Source: Candidatus Bathyarchaeota archaeon (GTDB taxonomy: Archaea > Thermoproteota > Bathyarchaeia > Bathyarchaeales > B26-1). From it: a DNA stretch of 6,432 nucleotides. The notes beneath the pieces are model-generated. The model was not told the origin of the DNA. It did not search any database and saw only the letters and a list, made by a program, of their open reading frames with translations. Within the stretch, counting starts at the first letter, position 1. Every line of letters begins with the position of its first letter. The position numbers were made by a program, and so were the translations under genes. Positions 1 through 5,164 of the stretch are shown here, piece after piece. The stretch lies in contig JAGTRH010000060.1 in assembly GCA_018396795.1 (NCBI GenBank), positions 1-6,432 of the forward strand. Direction: 5' to 3'.

Positions 1-1
1 C

Positions 2-88
2 GATATAAATGGCAGACGCTATCTAAAAGTAATGAAAATAAAACCTTTAATAATCACTGGAAATAAATTGTGTTTGGTGAATGCGTGA
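2..88 (+). CDS. 3' end of an unidentified protein (partial, runs off the left edge)
   Basis: The frame beginning at base 2 is open for 28 codons and ends at TGA 86-88. The tail reads roughly DINGRRYLKVMK, then a hydrophobic PLIITG stretch, ending CLVNA. I do not recognise the family. The main support is that the TGA shares its last base with the ATG of the cupin gene (TGATG), a classic translational-coupling arrangement, and that the SD of the cupin lies inside this frame. Frame 1 is also open but only to TAA 64-66, so the choice of frame is not certain. If real, this gene and the cupin form an operon that continues beyond the left edge. Confidence 0.42.
   Translation, partial: DINGRRYLKVMKIKPLIITGNKLCLVNA
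76..80 (+). promoter_or_regulatory. Ribosome binding site of the cupin gene (start-deciding)
   Basis: GGTGA matches the anti-SD-complementary core and sits 7 nt before ATG 88. The alternative GTG starts at 70 and 85 lack a well-placed SD. The site therefore supports ATG 88 as the start. Confidence 0.6.
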
Positions 89-423
89 TGAAACCGATAA
101 TCAGATATGAGCGGGACATAGCCTTTAGTAGCAGCTCGGCCTTTCCAACAAAAATTCTCCTATCCAGAAAAGACGCGCCTACAGCCAGCGTCAGATTAAG
201 CACGCTTAACAGAGGCGAGAGAATAGAAATTCATGCGCATACTGAAAGCGACCAAATAGAGTACTGTATTAGAGGCAGAGCCATAATGTTCATCGAGGGA
301 TTAGGGGAAAAAGAAATAGTTGAGGGAACGTTAACTTACGTCCCGAAAGGCATAAAGCACAGTCTTGTTAATGTTATCGAACCTTTAACGGTTATAACAA
401 TATTTGTACCACCGTTTTTCTAG
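88..423 (+). CDS. Small single-domain cupin protein
   Basis: This is a 111-residue cytosolic beta-barrel protein of the cupin_2 type, with no signal peptide or membrane segment. Cupin motif 1 is GERIEIHAH followed by TESDQIEYCIRG. It gives the usual G(X)5HXH pattern with metal-ligand candidates H49 and H51, and Gln56 where many cupins have Glu. Motif 2, GTLTYVPKGIKHSLVN, matches G(X)5PXG(X)2H(X)3N exactly, with H91 the last ligand. The protein therefore probably binds a divalent metal. Stand-alone cupins of this size include sugar isomerases, dioxygenases and ligand-binding proteins, and nothing here fixes the substrate. ATG 88 is chosen over GTG 70 because GGTGA lies 7 nt upstream and the ATG overlaps the preceding stop. 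The gene converges on L24e, with 7 bp between the two stops. Family assignment is firm; function is unknown. Confidence 0.88.
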   Translation: MKPIIRYERDIAFSSSSAFPTKILLSRKDAPTASVRLSTLNRGERIEIHAHTESDQIEYCIRGRAIMFIEGLGEKEIVEGTLTYVPKGIKHSLVNVIEPLTVITIFVPPFF

Positions 424-430
424 TGGGAAT

Positions 431-652
431 CTAGGATTTAGCCGTTGAGGCCATTTCTCTTCCTGCTCTCTCCTCCTGCCCATAGTATGCTGTCCACTTT
501 AGTTTACGGGGATCCCGCCCTAAAACCAGATAATTTTTCCGGCATTTACTCGAACAGAACCATAATATTGTTCCATCGTTATTTACGTACATTATTCCTG
601 TTCCAGGATTGAATTCGTATCCGCAAAATGAACATCTTCTAGGTTTGGGCAT
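431..652 (-). CDS. rpl24e: 50S ribosomal protein L24e
   Basis: This is a 73-residue zinc-ribbon protein of the large ribosomal subunit, found in archaea and eukaryotes. The zinc ligands are visible as C7-x2-C10 and C33-x3-C37. Between and after them come the family signatures [20 protein letters not shown] and RDPRKLKWT. Length is normal for archaeal L24e. ATG 652 is preceded by a GGGAG SD-like run about 10 nt upstream. It is the last gene of an L7Ae-S28e-L24e series and lies 53 nt after the S28e stop. A box-A-like CTTTAAAG at 678-671, centred about 22 nt before the ATG, could also drive a leaderless transcript, but this is weak. In many archaea ndk and infB follow L24e; here the next gene is the opposing cupin. 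Confidence 0.97.
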   Translation of the reverse strand: MPKPRRCSFCGYEFNPGTGIMYVNNDGTILWFCSSKCRKNYLVLGRDPRKLKWTAYYGQEERAGREMASTAKS

Positions 653-684
653 TTATTCATCTCTCCCTTACTTTAAAGCGTCCG

Positions 685-702
685 TTACGAGAGCTATCGT
701 AA
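685..702 (-). repeat. Perfect inverted repeat (hairpin) between S28e and L24e
   Basis: The arms TTACGA (685-690) and TCGTAA (697-702) are perfect complements around a 6-nt spacer. They lie just after the S28e stop and about 33 nt before the L24e ATG. No T-tract follows on the minus strand, so a classical terminator is unlikely. An RNA stem between the two cistrons is possible, for processing or for adjusting L24e expression. A 6-bp stem can also occur by chance. Confidence 0.4.
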
Positions 703-705
703 ATC

Positions 706-954
706 TCACTTTATTTTTCTAGCTTCCCTCTCCGTCTCCCTTAGCATTAATATGTCGCCCAGTCTTACAGGACCTTTAACGTTCCTTGTTATTATTCGGC
801 CTTTATCTGGGCCCTCTAGTACGCGAACCCTTACCTGTTCTATCTCGCCAGTTACGCCAGTCCGTCCTATTATTTGAATAACCTCAGCAGGTGTTGGAAC
901 CTCTTCACTTGATTCTCTTATTCCCTCTGATTCCCTTCTCTCCTTTCGGCTCAA
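706..954 (-). CDS. rps28e: 30S ribosomal protein S28e
   Basis: This is an 82-residue small-subunit ribosomal protein with an OB-fold, located near the mRNA exit region of the 30S. The family core is plain: [20 protein letters not shown], then [27 protein letters not shown], and the C-terminal [11 protein letters not shown] signature. It is about 10 residues longer than many archaeal homologues because of a charged N-terminal extension ([17 protein letters not shown]). The start is TTG 954, with GGAGG (969-965) 10 nt upstream inside the last codons of L7Ae. No ATG or GTG occurs before the conserved core. The gene starts 6 nt after the L7Ae stop, so the two are co-transcribed and probably translationally coupled. 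Confidence 0.96.
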   Translation of the reverse strand: MSRKERRESEGIRESSEEVPTPAEVIQIIGRTGVTGEIEQVRVRVLEGPDKGRIITRNVKGPVRLGDILMLRETEREARKIK

Positions 955-972
955 GGGGTTTTAGCCTCCCCT
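954..972 (-). promoter_or_regulatory. Intercistronic hairpin with the S28e RBS and start
   Basis: In the minus-strand RNA, AGGGG (972-968) can pair with CCCCU (958-954) around the 9-nt loop AGGCUAAAA. The SD GGAGG (969-965) is split between stem and loop, the L7Ae stop UAA (963-961) is in the loop, and the first base of the S28e TTG start closes the stem. A ribosome finishing L7Ae would open the stem. The layout is what translational coupling needs; the role is inferred. Confidence 0.45.
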
Positions 973-1341
973 AATTTTCTGGACTCGACTTATAATTTCC
1001 GTTATGAGATCAGATGCTTCACCAGGCTCAATTATGCATATCGATGCTGCTGAAACCTCTATTCCAGATGCTGAACCAAGCTTAGCCTTGCTTGGAACAT
1101 ACACGTAGGGTATTTTTCGTTCATCACAGAGTAACGGCAGATGTGCTACAACCTCAGGTGGATCAACATCTTCCGCTATTACGACTAGTTTTGCTAATCC
1201 TCTTTCCACAGCCTTTGTAGTCTCATTTGTTCCTCTTCTCACTTTTCCTGTCCTTGAGGCTACCTGCACTGCCTCATACACTGCATTCGTCACTTCACTT
1301 GGAACTTCAAACTTAACATAGAACGCTTTTGGCATATCCAC
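961..1341 (-). CDS. rpl7ae: 50S ribosomal protein L7Ae (kink-turn RNA-binding protein)
   Basis: L7Ae is a large-subunit protein that also binds kink-turns in box C/D and H/ACA guide RNPs and in archaeal RNase P. The RNA-recognition loop [14 protein letters not shown] lies near residues 35-48, followed by [41 protein letters not shown] and the GIEVSAAS stretch: the complete L7Ae fold in about 126 residues, a normal length. GTG 1341 is chosen because GAGG (1352-1349) lies 7 nt before it. GTG 1344 and ATG 1335 are alternatives, and ATG 1335 gives the N-terminus MPKAFYVKF, which fits homologues well. It is the first gene of the L7Ae-S28e-L24e unit. The leader contains a predicted kink-turn over the SD, suggesting autorepression. 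Confidence 0.97.
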   Translation of the reverse strand: MDMPKAFYVKFEVPSEVTNAVYEAVQVASRTGKVRRGTNETTKAVERGLAKLVVIAEDVDPPEVVAHLPLLCDERKIPYVYVPSKAKLGSASGIEVSAASICIIEPGEASDLITEIISRVQKIRGG

Positions 1342-1346
1342 CACTC

Positions 1347-1371
1347 AACCTCATCAACACATGTTTCGGTT
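1347..1371 (-). promoter_or_regulatory. Predicted kink-turn in the L7Ae mRNA leader
   Basis: Seen in the sequence (minus-strand RNA): AACC (1371-1368) pairs with GGUU (1350-1347). G1367 and A1366 face G1352 and A1351 as tandem sheared G.A/A.G pairs. A 3-nt bulge GAU (1355-1353) follows on the strand 5' of that GA. AAC (1365-1363) pairs with GUU (1358-1356), closed by the loop AUGU (1362-1359). This is the canonical order of a kink-turn: C-helix, three-nucleotide bulge, G.A pairs, NC-helix. L7Ae binds kink-turns, and the GAGG SD of its gene (1352-1349) lies inside the motif, 5 to 11 nt from the candidate starts. Autoregulation is inferred. The 3-bp C-helix is short. Confidence 0.65.
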
Positions 1372-1406
1372 TCATTCCTTTACCCCTAAAAATTAAAAGA
1401 ATCTCC

Positions 1407-1416
1407 CTATATATGT
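1407..1416 (-). promoter_or_regulatory. TATA box (box A) of the L7Ae-S28e-L24e operon
   Basis: The minus strand reads ACATATATAG here, in the 100-bp gap between the larA-like stop and L7Ae. With the usual archaeal spacing of about 25 nt, transcription would begin near 1386, giving a leader of about 45 nt that contains the whole predicted kink-turn. Confidence 0.5.
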
Positions 1417-1445
1417 TACGGTTCAATTTAAAAGCAAACGCGATT

Positions 1446-2720
1446 TTAAGCTTCAATCTTAGGTATAACATACGGGCCCTCGGGAATAGCTATTATCTTC
1501 GAATTTTTTCCTGAAATTCGATAAGCCTCCTCAATTGCCTCCTCTGGATTTGAGGCTGGGATCATGTGCATTTCCTCGATAACGCTATGCTTGATATTCT
1601 TCGTCACAAGAATGACGCTTGCGTTCTTCAGTATCCTGGCGAGTATCTGTGCCTCCCATTGATCTCTGATTGGTTCTTCACGCATTATTCTCTCAAAGAC
1701 ATCCTCAGGTTTTTCCGCTTCAGCCATTATTTGATAAAAATCCTCGTGCCCCATACCTATGCCGTCAATACATTCAGCAAATATTACTATTACACCGCCT
1801 TTTTTGACGATTAATTCGCCAGTAGCCATGCCCTTAACAGCCTGATATAAATCCCTGTCTAATGGATAACCACCGTTACTCGTTATAACAATATCGGCTT
1901 TTGAGGGTGCTCTAACCTTAACGTGTTTATCTAAGAATTTAATTCCTTCCAAATGAGCCTCGAAGATATCGCCAGTAAAGGCCCCAGCAATCTTTTGTTT
2001 CTTGTTAATAACGACATTAATAAGGTACATTGGCTTTGGCACCATCTTTACAGCCTCAACCATATCCTCATGAATCGGATTACCGTCAAGAATACCGTAA
2101 CGTGAGAGGGGATGCATAATCATCCTAAAACTATGATTATTGAAGATAGATTCTTTACTAGATACGCCGGGTAGAATTGCTTTTCTTCCACCGCTATATC
2201 CTGCAAAGAAATGGGGTTCAATTAATCCGGTGAGTATTACAAGATCCGAGTTAATGATTAAACGATTAACTGAAAACTTTGTTCCAAACGAAGTCTTACC
2301 AATATAGAAAAGATCATCCTCAGCGTTATGGTTTAAAATCTCTATTTCTTCCGTTATCTCCCTACCTAGAAATTCCTCAATTGAATCTTTTGGTATCGGC
2401 TTATGGAGACCATACGCTATTAAAATCTTTATTTCATCAAGTTTTAGACCGGCATCTTTAAGTATTTTTAAAATCGGTGGAAGAAGAATTCTGTTTGGTG
2501 TTGCCCGCGTGTAATCGCTTACTATCACACATACGCTTTTCTTTCCAGAAGCTACTTGCGTTAATTGTCTACCCCTTATAGGTTTCTTCAGTGCTTCCCA
2601 AACAATCTTAACTTCATCAGATGATTTATCGAATTCAGCAGACTGCAGAACAGCTAGCAAGTTTCCGTTAGGAATTTCTAGGTTAATTATTGTTTTTCCA
2701 TATGGTATATTAACGATCAT
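1446..2720 (-). CDS. larA: LarA-family (DUF2088) nickel-pincer racemase/epimerase
   Basis: This 424-residue protein matches nickel-dependent lactate racemase LarA over its full length. Residues corresponding to the known active site are all present: SDYTR (D69, R72), GLHKP (H106), EPHFFAGYSGGRK (H170 and K180, the lysine that carries the pincer nucleotide cofactor), NNH (H196, nickel ligand), and QAVKG (Q293, K296). The spacing between the H170, K180 and H196 equivalents is the same as in characterised LarA. The enzyme should interconvert 2-hydroxy-acid stereoisomers in the cytosol by hydride transfer to the cofactor. LarA homologues also act on malate, aryl-lactates and sugar acids, so the substrate is open. 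No larB, larC or larE maturation gene is in the window. ATG 2720 lacks a strong SD; a TATA-like box lies about 45 nt upstream, so it may be transcribed alone. Confidence 0.93.
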   Translation of the reverse strand: MIVNIPYGKTIINLEIPNGNLLAVLQSAEFDKSSDEVKIVWEALKKPIRGRQLTQVASGKKSVCVIVSDYTRATPNRILLPPILKILKDAGLKLDEIKILIAYGLHKPIPKDSIEEFLGREITEEIEILNHNAEDDLFYIGKTSFGTKFSVNRLIINSDLVILTGLIEPHFFAGYSGGRKAILPGVSSKESIFNNHSFRMIMHPLSRYGILDGNPIHEDMVEAVKMVPKPMYLINVVINKKQKIAGAFTGDIFEAHLEGIKFLDKHVKVRAPSKADIVITSNGGYPLDRDLYQAVKGMATGELIVKKGGVIVIFAECIDGIGMGHEDFYQIMAEAEKPEDVFERIMREEPIRDQWEAQILARILKNASVILVTKNIKHSVIEEMHMIPASNPEEAIEEAYRISGKNSKIIAIPEGPYVIPKIEA

Positions 2721-2761
2721 TTTAAAGCAGCCTAAAAATATGGAAGAGAAGACTATTGCCT

Positions 2762-2770
2762 AAGTTTATA
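2762..2770 (-). promoter_or_regulatory. Possible TATA box upstream of the larA-like gene
   Basis: CATATAAAC on the minus strand lies 42-50 nt before ATG 2720, in the 59-bp gap after the kinase-like gene. It would give a leader of about 20 nt. The region is AT-rich, so a chance match is quite possible. Confidence 0.3.
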
Positions 2771-2779
2771 TGCATAAAT

Positions 2780-3292
2780 CTACTGTGCTGATGATAGATT
2801 TTTCATCACTTCAGCAATTATATCGGCTACCTTAGCGAAGGTCTTCGCATTTGTTCTTATTGAGAAGTCAAAGTCTGCGGGGTCAATCTCGTCTTTGTTA
2901 AAGAATCTCTTGAGAACGCTATTGCGATCTCTATCGCTTCTCTCAACATCCTCACGTGCCTCATCTAATGGAATGCCTCTCCTACTGGCAACATGTTTAA
3001 TTCTTTCTTCTAGGGAAGCATTTAGAAAGATTTTTATTATGTCTTTTCTATCTAGCAGGAAAAACGCTGATCTACCTTCGACTATTATGTTATCTCTTTT
3101 AAGGACTTCATTAAGCTTTTCCCTTATGACCAAGTCTATATCAACCTCGCCTGATCTACTCATAGCTTCGAAATCTTTTATCATCGTAAGTATTTTGCTT
3201 GTATTAATGATATCTAATCCAAATTTACCGGCAAGTATCTCGGCGATCTCGGTACATCCTGAACCCAAATAACCACACAAAGCTATCTTCAA
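2780..3292 (-). CDS. Cytidylate-kinase-like P-loop protein
   Basis: From TTG 3292 the protein has 170 residues and the fold order of an NMP kinase. There is a P-loop-like GYLGSGCTEIA at residues 7-17, a VEGRSAFFLL strand-helix, a core strand IIKIFLNASLEERI, and a LID-like segment ASRRGIPLDEA followed by ERSDRDRNSVLKRFF. The end is DPADFDFSIRTN, as in archaeal and Cytidylate_kin2-type proteins. The invariant Walker A lysine is replaced by Cys13 (GSGCT); the Cytidylate_kin2 group (GSGGREIA) also lacks it. A role in CMP/dCMP phosphorylation is therefore plausible but not assured. The frame is open upstream to TTG 3379 inside gltX, but only TTG 3292 has an SD (AGGGG, 3306-3302, 9 nt away), and it places the start just before the first beta strand. 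Confidence 0.82.
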   Translation of the reverse strand: MKIALCGYLGSGCTEIAEILAGKFGLDIINTSKILTMIKDFEAMSRSGEVDIDLVIREKLNEVLKRDNIIVEGRSAFFLLDRKDIIKIFLNASLEERIKHVASRRGIPLDEAREDVERSDRDRNSVLKRFFNKDEIDPADFDFSIRTNAKTFAKVADIIAEVMKNLSSAQ

Positions 3293-3301
3293 TATATCAA
3301 A

Positions 3302-3306
3302 CCCCT
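3302..3306 (-). promoter_or_regulatory. Ribosome binding site of the kinase-like gene (start-deciding)
   Basis: AGGGG on the minus strand lies 9 nt before TTG 3292. The upstream in-frame TTG at 3379 has a T-rich context with no purine run, so this site favours the shorter protein and a 73-nt gap after gltX. Confidence 0.5.
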
Positions 3307-3365
3307 TTTTAGCAAATAAAATAAGTTTTTGAACAATACTAATTAATTTTTTGGTATTTATCTTA

Positions 3366-5129
3366 TTATTTATGGGCAAAAAAGACAGTTATTCTCTCGC
3401 TCTTATTATCAATTCTAACAAAACCAAAACGCTCAAACTGAACGATTTTGCCTACTGAAACACTACTAATAGATTGCTCAACTAAACCACTTACATTAGA
3501 GTTATCTGGCATTACAACATTACAAGATAACCCCTCACCTTCTGGAAGCCAATGAATTAACTGTGCTCCAACCTTTTTCGCTTCAGCATATGGTTCGCTG
3601 TGAAATGAGGCGTTAACAAAGCTTTTATCGACGCTCTCAACTTTCACATTGAATAACTCCATTAAACGTATTAAGTTTCCAGCCTTTAATGAGATGGCAT
3701 CGCGTCCAGAGATTAAAAAATTAGCTACACCTTTAACTGGCTTAATATGGAATGTGCGCATACCCCTCTCTGGGTAATCAGGGTGTAGCGGAATGTGCAC
3801 TATAAACTCTTTCTCAAGGTTCTTGACAAAAAGTTTTACTGGATCCCATACGAAGAAGAATCTGTCGGCTATTGGATCAACAATTTTTCTATTATATGCG
3901 TATAAGTTATCCCAGCTTACAGTTATATCAGCCGATCTAGGCCCTATATCGATTATCAGTCTCTTTATGGCCTCAGGCTTTATCCCCCTACGTTTCAATG
4001 CCAAGAAAGTCGCTAGTCTAGGGTCATCCCAATCTACATATAGACCTTCCTTCACTCCACGCACTATTTTGGATTTACTGAGTGAAGCGCCCTCGATTTT
4101 AAGTCTCCCATAATGGATCGCCTCCGGATATTCCCAGCCAAGATAATTGTATAAATACTTCTGCCTCTCTTGATTCGTCAAGTGCTCCTTGCCGCGTATA
4201 ATATGCGTTATACCCATTAAGTGATCATCTATTCCACACGCAAAGTTATATAAGGGCCAGACACGATACCTTGAACCAACTCTTGGATGCGGATACCTCT
4301 TTGAGTCTATTACTCTAAAAGCAGGCCAATCCCTAACAGCCGGGTTAGGATGATTTAAATTAGTTTTTATGCGCATCACTGCTTCACCCTCAGAATACGA
4401 ACCGCTCAGCATGCCTTCCCAACGGCTTAGATTCTCTTCCGGTGTTAGATTTCTGCATGCGCACGGCTCACTGGCCATTATCCTCTTTCGGAAATCATCG
4501 GGTCTACATGTACAAATATATGCGTAACCGTCCCTAAGCAACCTCTCAGCATACTCATAGTAAATCTCTATTCTATCGCTCTGGATATACTCCTCATCCG
4601 GAACACAGCCAAGCCACTCTAGATCCTTCCTAATTAAGTCCATAAATGTTAAGGAGGATTTCTTCAATCTTGGATCAGTATCTTCGAATCTTAGTATAAA
4701 GCGTCCACGGTACATTCTGGCATATTCATGACATAATACAATCGCTCTAGCTGAACCTAGATGAAGAACGCAGTCTGGATTTGGCGCAAAGCGGGTTACA
4801 ACACGTCCGTACTTCTCCACGTTTGGTAACGGAGGAAGGGTTTTCTCCTCGGCTCTCCCTTTTTCCTTCTCCTTCCCGAAGACTTCAGGCCACAAGGCTT
4901 TTAAAGTCTCTATCTGATCACTAGAGGACATGCTATTAACTTCTTGAACTATCTCATCCACAAGGATTACTATTTCCTTTGCGATACTTTTTAAATCCGG
5001 TCTCTCACCTAATAGTTTACCTAGAACTGGTTTGCTCTGGGCTTTTCCGCCATGTAGTACAGCGTTTTGAAGCGCAATTCTTTTTACGGCATCTTTAATG
5101 GCATCCAAATCTCTCACAGATTTACCCAA
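3366..5129 (-). CDS. gltX: Glutamyl-tRNA synthetase, archaeal type
   Basis: This 587-residue class I aminoacyl-tRNA synthetase charges tRNA with glutamate. In archaea it usually also serves tRNA(Gln), feeding an amidotransferase. The order is: an archaeal N-terminal helical domain (1-105), then the Rossmann catalytic domain with TRFAPNPD and the HIGH-type motif HLGS at 123-126. A cysteine pair CTC (206-208) and CAC (223-225) could hold zinc. DDHLMGITHIIRGKEH follows near 301-316, and the KMSKS-type motif SLSKSK is at 349-354. The C-terminal half is the beta-barrel anticodon-binding region typical of archaeal GluRS and GlnRS. Length is slightly above the usual 550-570. The start is TTG 5129, with GGGG (5141-5138) 8 nt before it; GTG 5117 is a weaker alternative. 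It lies 35 nt after the prenyl synthase and ends in tandem TAA codons. Confidence 0.96.
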   Translation of the reverse strand: MGKSVRDLDAIKDAVKRIALQNAVLHGGKAQSKPVLGKLLGERPDLKSIAKEIVILVDEIVQEVNSMSSSDQIETLKALWPEVFGKEKEKGRAEEKTLPPLPNVEKYGRVVTRFAPNPDCVLHLGSARAIVLCHEYARMYRGRFILRFEDTDPRLKKSSLTFMDLIRKDLEWLGCVPDEEYIQSDRIEIYYEYAERLLRDGYAYICTCRPDDFRKRIMASEPCACRNLTPEENLSRWEGMLSGSYSEGEAVMRIKTNLNHPNPAVRDWPAFRVIDSKRYPHPRVGSRYRVWPLYNFACGIDDHLMGITHIIRGKEHLTNQERQKYLYNYLGWEYPEAIHYGRLKIEGASLSKSKIVRGVKEGLYVDWDDPRLATFLALKRRGIKPEAIKRLIIDIGPRSADITVSWDNLYAYNRKIVDPIADRFFFVWDPVKLFVKNLEKEFIVHIPLHPDYPERGMRTFHIKPVKGVANFLISGRDAISLKAGNLIRLMELFNVKVESVDKSFVNASFHSEPYAEAKKVGAQLIHWLPEGEGLSCNVVMPDNSNVSGLVEQSISSVSVGKIVQFERFGFVRIDNKSERITVFFAHK

Positions 5130-5141
5130 TCTGAGAACCCC
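5112..5141 (-). promoter_or_regulatory. gltX translation-start region: SD and possible start-codon hairpin
   Basis: GGGG (5141-5138) is the SD for TTG 5129. In the RNA, UCUCAGAUU (5136-5128) can pair with AAUC plus UGAGA in 5122-5112, with a 2-nt bulge and the 5-nt loop GGGUA. This forms a 9-bp stem whose top contains the first two bases of the start codon. It might dampen initiation; the stability has not been calculated. Confidence 0.35.
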
Positions 5142-5164
5142 GCTCTATAAAACCTTAATTTATG

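Noticed and set aside
46..53. TTTAATAA as a TATA box for the cupin
   Set aside because: The spacing would be acceptable, but the bases lie inside the probable upstream coding frame that is coupled to the cupin, and the region is generally AT-rich.
1351..1357. UUGAUGA in the L7Ae leader as the C box of a guide RNA
   Set aside because: It resembles box C, but there is no D box with guide spacing or C'/D' pair; the bases are better explained by the kink-turn of the mRNA leader.
1329..1514. Plus-strand open frame across the L7Ae/larA gap
   Set aside because: It overlaps two well-supported minus-strand genes, has no recognisable domain, and shows low-complexity composition from antisense of AT-rich DNA.
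2895..3272. Plus-strand 125-codon open frame opposite the kinase-like gene
   Set aside because: It is Ser/Leu-rich, typical of antisense of a charged protein, and the minus-strand frame has a clear kinase-like fold.
3293..3365. T-rich stretches after gltX as a terminator, or an AT-rich TATA box for the kinase-like gene
   Set aside because: The spacer is so AT-rich that several candidates fit equally well, and none has a distinguishing feature.
3793..4113. Plus-strand open frame opposite gltX
   Set aside because: It is fully inside the conserved catalytic and anticodon-binding coding region of gltX on the other strand, with no domain of its own.
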